From NCBI GenBank assembly GCA_030068075.1, contig CM057839.1:54030960-54094959 (forward strand): a stretch of 64,000 nucleotides of DNA. Reading direction: 5' to 3'. The position numbers and the translations under genes are program-made. Below are positions 56,684 through 64,000 of this stretch, piece by piece. This DNA is from Paguma larvata. Lineage: Eukaryota > Chordata > Mammalia > Carnivora > Viverridae. Positions within the stretch are counted from its first letter, which is position 1. Each line of letters opens with the position of its first letter. The notes beneath the pieces are model-generated. The model was given only the letters and a program-made list of their open reading frames with translations. It searched no databases and was not told where the DNA came from.

Positions 56684-58016
56684 TGCATTAGTTATCTGTT
56701 GCTGTATTACCACAGACTTAGAAACTTAAAACAATATGTATTTATTATTTCATGGTTTCTGTGGGTCAGGAGTCTTGGCATGGCTTAATTGGATCTCCTG
56801 CTTTAGAGCTGACCGGATTCTCCCAGGTTATAGGCAAGGTGTCAGCCAGGGCTGGATTCTCATCTGAAGTCGTGACTGTGGAGAGATTGTTTCCAAGTTT
56901 CTGTGGTTGGCAGAATTCAGATACTCCAGGGTTATTTGGTCCCAGGGTTTATGTTTCCTACCTGCCTGTTGGCTGGAGCCTCTCCTTAGTTTTTTGCCAC
57001 CTGGGCCTCCCCAACATAGCAACTTACCTCATCAAAGTGTGCAGACTGAAAAAACCAGGAGAGAAGCAACATAGAAGTCGCCATCTTATGTAACTTAATC
57101 ACTGAAGTACTATCCCGTGTAGAGAAAAAGGAACCCTTTTACACTGTTGGTGGGAACGGCCTCTTTGCAAAACAGTATGGAGGTTTCTCAAAACTTTAAA
57201 ATAGGACTACCCTATGACCCAGCAGTCATGCTACTGGGTATTTACCCAAACAATACAAAAACACTAATTCGGAGGGATACATGCACCACTGTGTTTGTGG
57301 CAGCATTATTTATAACAGCCAAGATATGGAAGCAACCCAAGTGTCTGTTGATTGATGAATGGGTAAAGAAGGTATAGTATTTATACATACAGTGCAGTAT
57401 TACTCAGCGGTAAAAAAAGAATGAAATCTTGCCATTTGCAGTGAACGACATGGATGGAGCTAGAGAGTGTAATACTAAGTGAAACAAATCAATCAGAGAA
57501 AGACAGATACCATAGGATTTCAGCCCTGTGTGGAATTAAGAAACAAAACAAATGAGCAAAGGTGGGGGAGAAGGGGAAGAGAGACAAACCAAGAAACAGA
57601 CTCATAACTATAGAGAATAAACTGATGGTTACCCAGAGGGGAGGTGAGTGGGAGATACAGGTGATGGGGATTAAGAAGTGCACTTGTTGTGATGAATCAC
57701 TGGGTGACTCTTGATCTCAGGGTTGTGAGTTCAAGTCCCATGCCAGGTGTGGAGCCTACTTAAAGAAACAAAGACATGAAAAAATTTTGTAGCCAAAAAA
57801 TAAAAAGGAATGAATAAAAATAATTGATTAAATAAAAGAATAAAAGTATCCTAGCCAAAGGGGAAGGGAAGTAATATCCTATCACCTTTGCTGTATCGTA
57901 GTGATTAGAAGCAAGTCGCAGGACCCCTTATCACTCAAGGAGAGGTGATTACACAAGGATGTGAAAACCAGGAAGTGAGGATCATTGGGGGACATCTTAA
58001 GAGTGTTCCTGCCACA
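56684..58016 (+). mobile_element. MLT1-type LTR, split by L1
   Basis: Starts TGCATTAGTTATCTGTTGC and ends GTTCCTGCCACA. The L1 at 57116-57867 splits it. Right half: ATCCTATCACCTTTGCTGTATCG and GATTACACAAGGATGTG. Confidence 0.78.
57116..57867 (+). mobile_element. L1 3' end inside MLT1
   Basis: ORF2 C-terminal wording from about 57130, ending in an A-rich tail. Target duplication GAAGTACTATCC (57104-57115) and GAAGTAATATCC (57868-57879), one mismatch. An old-type SINE piece sits near 57703-57770. Confidence 0.82.
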
Positions 58017-58880
58017 TGTGGTAAGCAGTCTAGTGTTAACGTAATCATTGTTGTCATCATTCTGATGGGGGGATGATTAAGTAGAGGAGAGAGGGTAGAA
58101 TGAAGGAAAGATGTCTTTGATTAGACTACAGGGGAAGAAATTCAGCGCACAAGTGGAGGGATGGGGCATTGTTCATGTATTGTTTTTAGAGGAGAAGTCA
58201 GGCTCCTCTGTGGCTACCTGGTAGATATAGAGCGGCTCTTGATGCTCTTTCCCAGTTGGAAGAGGAAGTCAGGTTGTCAGCACAGAGGGAGGGAGAGGGA
58301 AGGGAGAGGTGCTGTGGATTTGAGAAGTGACGAGAACCTGTGACTCATCTACAGTGGGAGAGCAAACTGGCTAGGCAGATGGAGTTAAATTGCCAAGCAT
58401 CTTGAAGGGCTCACTTGATGTTAGTAGCCATATATTTCAAGTGAGACTATTTAGCATCACGTTGAGTTTTCCTCTAGCTGCTCAGGTGCAGTGTGGAGAA
58501 GTAACACAAATCAAATCAATAAATTAATAAAATAAGTAGCAGAATAGATTGGCTTTAATGAGGATTAAGTTTCTGCCAGGACCATATGATGGAGGAGATG
58601 GGGGCAAGGGGATGATTGTAATGATGTACTGTGAAATGTAAGTCCCTTAAGGAGTGGAAGACGGACATAAGCAGGTGAAGAACAGCGTTAAGATGTAGAG
58701 TCAGTGATGTGGAGGGATGGAAGAACTGTTGGAGCCGAAGTACTGAGGAGAGAGCCAGGAAGTTAGGAGATAGTGATTAGAGTGATTGCTTGAAATGCAG
58801 AGTTTGGGAGGGATACTGTTACTGTCAGGGAAGAGGTCTTAAGGCATCTATATGTGTAGAGGGCTCATTTGAACCAGGAA

Positions 58881-59224
58881 CTTGGAATATGATGAAGAAA
58901 AGGCACCAACGTTCTCTATGGACTTTATTAAGGAATATGGCTAGTGTTCAATAAATTTTGGTGTAAAGAATGCATACATAATTGAATAAATACCATTAGG
59001 ATCTTCTTTTGACCCTTTTGTTCTCGAATTTTTCCTACTGTATATCCAAACACAGCACTGCAATTTGTTTGACTGATAGTCAAGTGGTTCTTTTTGCAAA
59101 TGAAATCTTGCAAAAAGAATTTTTTTGTAAATAGATTTTTTTTTTCCTTTCTAACTTTGGAAACTCTGAGTCAATTATGCATTGATGTTCATGTTATCAT
59201 TTCAAGTTTACTGGGCGAGATAAT
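58881..59224. other. no exon seen
   Basis: AT-rich intron sequence without a named repeat. Confidence 0.5.
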
Positions 59225-59340
59225 AGTGACAGCTGACACTCACTGAGTACTTGCTTTGTGTGAGCTATTATGCTTCCTGTGGTGTATGGTTCCTCACAGT
59301 AGGCTAACCTTGAAGGTGTGTACTGATTCCAGAGTTTAAA
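59225..59340 (-). mobile_element. MIR fragment
   Basis: ACTCACTGAGTACTTGCTTTGTGTGAGCTATTATG and CCTCACAGTAGGCTAACC resemble complement MIR. Confidence 0.5.
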
Positions 59341-59414
59341 CTTCCCCTTAGAAGAAATAGTAATGATTCAGCATGTATTTGCTTAACCTTTTTGGGAATT
59401 AAAACCCTTCCTCT

Positions 59415-59650
59415 TTTTTTTTTAAATTATGTTTATTTATTAATTTTGAGAGAGAAAGAGAGAGAGAGTGAGCATGTGCACATGAGTACAAGCAGGGGAA
59501 GGGCAGAGAGAAGGAGGGACAGAATTCCAAGCAGGTTCTGTGCTGTCAGTGCAAAGCCTGAATCGGGACTCAAACTCACAGACCTTGAGATCTTGACCTG
59601 AGCCAAAACCGAGAGTCGGATCCTTAACCAGCTGAGCTACCCAGGTTCCC
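59415..59650 (-). mobile_element. CAN-SINE
   Basis: Antisense copy ending GAGCTACCCAGGTTCCC. GGGAATTAAA before and GGGAGTTAAA after are the target duplication. Confidence 0.92.
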
Positions 59651-59664
59651 GGGAGTTAAATCTA

Positions 59665-59910
59665 GTTACAAGTAGATAGTGGATTCAGACTGCCTGGGTT
59701 TGAATCCTGACTCCCTCATTTACTAATTATATAACCTTGGCTAAATTATATAATCCCTGGGTGTCCCAGATTCATACTCTGTGAAATGAGGGTAACAGTA
59801 CCTACCTTATAGAGATGTGAGGATTAAATGTGTAAATGTATGGAAAATGCTTATAACAGTGTCAAGAAAGTAGTATTATGTAAATGTTCATTGTCATATT
59901 TAATCATTTA
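59665..59910 (+). mobile_element. MIR
   Basis: Near full length: GATTCAGACTGCCTGGGTTTGAATCCTGAC through ATAGAGATGTGAGGATTAAATG. Confidence 0.85.
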
Positions 59911-60350
59911 TTTCAGCAGATCCTTTATCATTGGTCAGAGTTATAGTCTTAAACACAATAAAATGTGATTTTTAAACTCATCTTGAACTTGGTGGTATCT
60001 CTAAATAATATCATGTTAGAGTGTTATGCTCCTCCGAGATACATTTTCTGGTAGCCTTTCTTATGTCTGACCTCTAGGACTTATTTGGGAACGTAAGTTA
60101 GCACTTTGTTTTGTTAAGTTATTTGACTAGTGTTAGTTTTGTGTCACCAGCTTGACTGACTTTAAGCTCTTTGAGAATTACAATGATTTCTTAGTATCCC
60201 TTATAGTGCAAAATGTATAATGAGAGTGTGATATTTAATGATCAGTTATTACAGGCAGAAAGTAACATAGAAGCAGTATATCATTTTATCTTTAAGAAGT
60301 TTGTTAGCATCTAAAACACAGTCTCATTAGTGTTTTATTCATTGTTTTAG
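59911..60350. other. intron end, branch region of exon 2
   Basis: Unique-looking intron DNA with the T-rich acceptor tract (60335-60350) preceding exon 2. Confidence 0.6.
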
Positions 60351-60424
60351 GTTCCTAAGTATTTGTCCCAGCAATGGGCTAAAGCCCCTGGAAGAGGTGA
60401 AGTTGGGAAACTGCGGATTGCTAA
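60351..60424 (+). CDS. GTF2F2: GTF2F2 coding exon 2
   Basis: The 74 bases read VPKYLSQQWAKAPGRGEVGK then LRIA and two bases of the next codon, residues 23-46 of RAP30, continuing exon 1 in phase 0. The acceptor is TTGTTTTAG and the donor AA/GTAAGT at 60425. Using the GT four bases later would create an in-frame TAA, so the upstream donor is right. These residues belong to the N-terminal dimerisation region that pairs with RAP74. The rest of the protein (about 200 residues, including the polymerase-binding part and the C-terminal winged helix) lies beyond the right edge. Identification is firm. Confidence 0.96.
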
Positions 60425-61019
60425 GTAAGTTATTTCTTTTTGACATCTTAAAAAGCTGTTTTTTGAAATTTTTACAAGCACTCTTAAAAATAATAACAGT
60501 TCTTTTTCAGATGGAGAATTTACCTGGAAAATGAGAATGAGCATGTCAAGGATTGCAAAGAGATAGGTGCGCTCTAAGGAGTTGGGTGTGCGCATGCGTA
60601 TTTGTGTGCATGCGTATAGAGATGCATGCATGCACACGCACACACCCCTCTCTAGTGATAGGTGTAAATATAAAGTCAGATTTATTGGTAAAACTTACTG
60701 GCAGGGAAGCAGCAGAGTATGTATCCTTCATCTCCACATCTTGTGAAGAAGTATGCTTGGGTTGGGCATAACGGGAGGCACCCAGTTAAGTGCTTCGGTA
60801 GAAAGACTGCCATGAACTGTAGTATAATAAATAGAATTCTAAAGAAAAAGAAAGACTGCCGCGGTGCCACCATGTCTGTCTATAGAGGTATTGGAAGAAG
60901 GTAGGGAACATCTGGAAGACAATGTAAAGGTCTAGTTTCTTGACCAAAGAAATGACCTTGTTAGAAAAGGGAAGCCTCTTTGAAAGCTCAGTGGGTATCA
61001 GCCAGAGGCCTTGCATTCC
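60425..61019 (+). other. GTF2F2: start of GTF2F2 intron 2
   Basis: Intron 2 extends past 64000. This first part has no named repeat but holds a splice-flanked cryptic exon candidate (60511-60566) and an alternating purine-pyrimidine palindrome (60584-60647). Confidence 0.6.
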
Positions 61020-61800
61020 ACCCTGTTCATTCATGCTTCACTCTAATCAGATTTTCCTGCCTACTACTCCATCGAAATAGCTCTAGTCTGTCTCCAATGC
61101 CTTCCTCTTTATCAGTTAGCTTTTGCTTCACTACAAATCACCCCAAAATTTAATGGCTTAGGACGAAAACCATATTATTTGCTTATAATTCTGTGGGGCA
61201 TTTCTATTTGGGATCGACCTGGTCTTCCTGGCTAGAATGGCCTCACTCATGTGTCTGGTGGTTGGCTTGCTCTCAGCTGGGGCAGTGGCCGTGTGTGTTT
61301 ATCTGCAGCATGCTCACTCACGTGATGAAAGCTCCTAGTAGCAAAAAAGAGAGAAGTCCCAGTGCACAAGCACTTAGCAAGCCTGTGTTTGTGTCATGTT
61401 TGCCAGAGTCCTGCTTGAGGATGCAACTCATACAGCCAAGCCCAGGTTCAACGGAGAGCAATAGACTCTACCTCCTGGTGGGGGTGACTGCAGAGGATTT
61501 GTAGTCCTTTTTTGCAGTCTAGCGCATCTGCATTCCTAAATCTAAGAGTCAACTGTCAGCCTTCTTAATTGTCCTTCAACAAAATTTTGACATAGTTATC
61601 ATTCCTATCCTCAAACTCTTTTTCATTTCACTTCTGGGACACCACTCTCTTGATTGTCTTCTGTAGGGGACTGTTCCTTCTCAGTCTGTTGCTAGCTTCT
61701 TCTCATCTTCTCAATCTCTAAATGTTATTTGACCCCAGGGTTTTCTTTCTCATTCTTTTTTTTTTTTCCCTTCCTTACCTTTTTTCTGACATATCTTTTA
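61020..61800 (+). mobile_element. L2 relic, split by LTR
   Basis: Sense L2 reverse-transcriptase-region wording, clearest at 61575-61740: TTCTGGGACACCACTCTCTTGATTG and GACTGTTCCTTCTCAGTC. Interrupted by an MLT-like LTR. Confidence 0.7.
61112..61520 (+). mobile_element. MaLR-type LTR
   Basis: CAGTTAGCTTTTGCTTCACTACAAATCACCCC, GGCCTCACTCATGTGTCTGGTGGTTGGC and TTGTGTCATGTTTGCC follow an ancient LTR consensus of the MLT1 type. Confidence 0.55.
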
Positions 61801-61979
61801 ACCCTTCAGTTTGTTTTAACAAGATAATGATTGGAAACAGGCATGCTTTTATATCCAGGGTTCTAAAGTTAGGTAAGGACAATATCTTATTTTCTCAAGA
61901 AATGGTTACACATTTAATAGTGGAACCAGGCTTAAATTCAGGCCTTTGAATGCTAAGAAAACTCCAATAGGTTTCCATT

Positions 61980-62100
61980 CCAACTCTGTCACTTACTATC
62001 TGTGAGACTGAACAGGCCAGTTAGTCTTTTGAGTTTAGTTTCCTTATGCCTAAAGTTGCCTGTTATGCAGGCCTTTTTATGAATCCAGTGAGACAGTATG
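61980..62100 (+). mobile_element. MIR fragment
   Basis: ACTCTGTCACTTACTATCTGTGAGACTGAACAGG is sense MIR. Confidence 0.65.
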
Positions 62101-62454
62101 GACATAGATGTCATTTATTTGTATATATAACTTTAGAAAGTTAACATATTTCTGGAAAGTTGTAGATAAATCACATTTTTTGGGGAGTTATACTTTTATT
62201 GAAGGTAAAAGGGAATGCAGACTTTTCATGCTTTTAATTGAAATCTGGGGTGACCTTTTTTCTTTTTCAACATGGAATCCCTTGTAATGCAGATAATTAT
62301 GTTTTCGGTTGTGGACTTCAGAATTTCTTACAATTGGCTTTACTAAAAATGGAAGCCACTATCAAGATAAAATCTCAGCAATATATGTTACTGAAGAAAG
62401 GCAGACTATAGGAAAAATGTATTTGAATGGTGAACCGTGTTGTTTTATGTGATA

Positions 62455-62640
62455 ACTAGACTAGAGCTCAATATCTGGGTTCTAATCCTAACTGGCTGTT
62501 GATAATTATTTGGCCTTAGCTCTCCAAGCCTTAGCTTTTTTGTTTGTAAAATGTGCGTAGTAATGCCTCACCACCATAGAGTGTTTTTAGACAAAATAGC
62601 TTAGGGTTTGTTAAAATGCTTTGTAAACTCAAATGTTGTC
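62455..62640 (+). mobile_element. MIR
   Basis: ATCTGGGTTCTAATCCTAACTGGC and TTGTTTGTAAAATGTGCGTAGTAATG are sense MIR. Confidence 0.68.
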
Positions 62641-63765
62641 CTTTTTCTCCATGACTATTGTGTTCCTCAGAACCTCTGTAAGACGAAAATACCTGGTTGA
62701 GGAATGTAAAAACTTGTTTTGGTGTGGGGAAGAAGGGACTAGTATGAGAAATAGGATGAAAGCCGAGGTTCAGGAAACCTGCACGCTCTGGTCCCTGAAG
62801 GAGCGGCACCGTGCTGGATAAGCAGCAGTGGGTGTGTTTCCTTTATCCCCCTTCGCTGGGGAGAAAATTTCAAGCTCTTTTCCTTCCTTAATTTAAAGCA
62901 GTTTACAGTGGCATCCGATACAGGGCGGCCATACTCTCAGGTTTACCTGGAATAGTCCCAGTTTACATGTTTTCCCTATGCAGTTATTAATAGTGTCCCT
63001 GCTGTCACTCTCTTTAGTATCCTGGTCTTGACGGTAAAATGTTTGCCTTTAATGTTATCAGGTGTGCGTGTATTTTTTCTGTTAGCCAAAAGATCTGGCA
63101 GATCTTCTACCTAACATGAAATATAATCAGTCTCGTCTTACAGATCTAGATCCTTTTAATGATGAGAACAGCTTTATAGTAATTACTAACAGAGCTGTGG
63201 AAATGCTTAAAAACAGCTTGCTCCATAGTCGGTCTCCTGGGTGTCTGTGTTGTTTGTGCCATTAATTCACCAAGTTTTCATTCCTTGTACTGAATTACTA
63301 AATTCACTATTAAGTGTAGGGTGAGGAGGAATGGCTTCGCAGTGCGTGTGACTAGGTTATCAGGATTTTAGTTGACTTCAAGCTAAACAGGAGTCATCAG
63401 GGTTAGGAGGCTATAAACAAAAGCCTCCCTTTATAGATGTTTGTTGTTTAGGATGAAGCTGGGAGGGTAATCTCACTCTTCTTTGCCAGTTCGCATGTGG
63501 TACAGATAGTAAGTTCATTTCTTAGTGCTGTGCTCAGAGACATGGATAAATAAGTTCCTTTAGTAGAGTGACACGAGGACAGTGAAAAAACTGAAACAGC
63601 TCAGTGTCCTCCGAGGAATATTTGAATGTACTATGGCTGTTGAGAGAAGATTAAGGCAGACTAGGTGAAACCATCTTTGAATATTTTTGCAGATTAACCA
63701 GTTTATGGATTATCTGTGTGGTAAAAGAAAAATGTATATTTGGGTAAAATGTGAAAACAAGGTTT
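62641..63765. other. intron 2, no exon recognised
   Basis: I looked for the next RAP30 exon (continuing with residue 47) and did not find it. Repeat-poor. Confidence 0.5.
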
Positions 63766-63975
63766 TAAAGAGCCAGTGTGGCATACTGGCTATGAGTATG
63801 GACTCAGGACTCATTCAGCTCTGGGCTTTATCTAGACCTTCTTACTTACTAGCTATGTGACTTCAGGTAAGTTGCTTACCCTCTCTGTTTCCTCATCTAT
63901 TAAAAGGTGGTGGTATTAATACTTCGTGGGTTCAATGCATGTAAAATAGCCAGTAGTGTTCACCTACTGTTGTGC
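63766..63975 (+). mobile_element. MIR
   Basis: Near full length: AGTGTGGCATACTGGCTATGAGTATGGACTC through TACTTACTAGCTATGTGACTTCAGG and CTGTTTCCTCATCTATTAAAAGG. Confidence 0.85.
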
Positions 63976-64000
63976 CACATAGTACACAGTACAGACATTG

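Larger units (their letters stand above)
54795..58880 (-). mobile_element. large L2, interrupted
   Basis: Antisense L2, its 3' end at the left (GCTATGTGCCAGGCTATTC near 54819). It runs through GATGACTCTGGCTGCTGTATTGAGAATA (about 55592), CAGATGGTATTTAAAGTCACGAGACTGGATG (about 56061) and, after other elements, CACAAGTGGAGGGATGGGG (58148) and GAGAGCAAACTGGCTAGGCAGATG (58359). Two MIRs and an MLT1 LTR are inserted. Confidence 0.78.
47447..60350 (+). other. GTF2F2: GTF2F2 intron 1 (12.9 kb)
   Basis: Bounded by donor GT (47447) and acceptor TTGTTTTAG (60350). It is filled with eight or more SINEs on both strands and a large broken L2, with no other exon recognised. The nested gene KCTD4, known inside human GTF2F2, was not seen in this portion. 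Confidence 0.85.

Noticed and set aside
62633..62821. Short frame considered as GTF2F2 exon 3
   Set aside because: Does not continue the RAP30 sequence and lacks the required phase.
1..64000. tRNA-like segments with polymerase III box A and B
   Set aside because: All are heads of tRNA-Lys-derived CAN-SINEs; none has a complete intact tRNA gene context.
1..64000. CRISPR arrays, operons, phage or plasmid features
   Set aside because: None present; this is vertebrate nuclear DNA and the regular repeats are microsatellites or SINE arrays.

Overview
The window looks like carnivore nuclear DNA, most probably from a cat (Felidae). Around fifty tRNA-Lys-derived CAN-SINEs are present, with a head close to GGGGCGCCTGGGTGGCTCAG, an internal CT-rich block and an AAATAAA-type tail. 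They occur on both strands beside carnivore L1 3' ends and much older mammalian L2, MIR, MLT1 and L1M copies. There are no bacterial-type operons, CRISPR arrays or dense reading frames.

The only protein-coding gene I can support is GTF2F2, the RAP30 (beta) subunit of general transcription factor IIF, on the + strand. Coding exon 1 lies at 47381-47446 inside a CpG-rich promoter and exon 2 at 60351-60424. They are joined across a 12.9-kb intron, and intron 2 runs off the right edge. The window encodes residues 1-46 plus two bases of codon 47. From the known human order on 13q14, the 47 kb upstream should be the intergenic space between GPALPP1 and GTF2F2, which fits the absence of other exons. 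The corresponding cat chromosome would be A1; that is inference.

Layout. 1-10 kb: SINEs, old L1M and L2 fragments. 9.9-15.7 kb: endogenous retrovirus territory, with an antisense LTR, a head-to-head pair of R/U5 ends forming a palindrome, a degraded gamma-like provirus keeping only pol scraps, and another antisense LTR. 15.7-22 kb: quieter DNA with L2, MLT1 and MIR copies and an unexplained ~300-bp inverted repeat (about 16.74-17.11 and 19.57-19.88 kb). 22-31 kb: SINE-dense DNA with three L1 3' ends. 31-40 kb: comparatively repeat-poor. 40.5-45.5 kb: a class I LTR, an antisense LTR and an ERVL-type provirus remnant with an L1 and SINEs nested in it. 46.6-47.5 kb: GTF2F2 promoter and exon 1. 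47.5-64 kb: introns 1 and 2, dominated by a broken L2 more than 2.5 kb long that holds an MLT1 LTR, which itself holds an L1.

I found no undescribed multi-gene system. The most useful leads are the 16.7/19.6-kb inverted repeat, the retroviral R/U5 palindrome at 10.9 kb, repeated SINE insertion at one target at 34.2-34.8 kb, transcribed inverted SINE pairs in GTF2F2 introns, and an open, splice-site-flanked cryptic exon just after exon 2. Repeat family names come from pattern recognition without database comparison, so boundaries are approximate unless target-site duplications are given.
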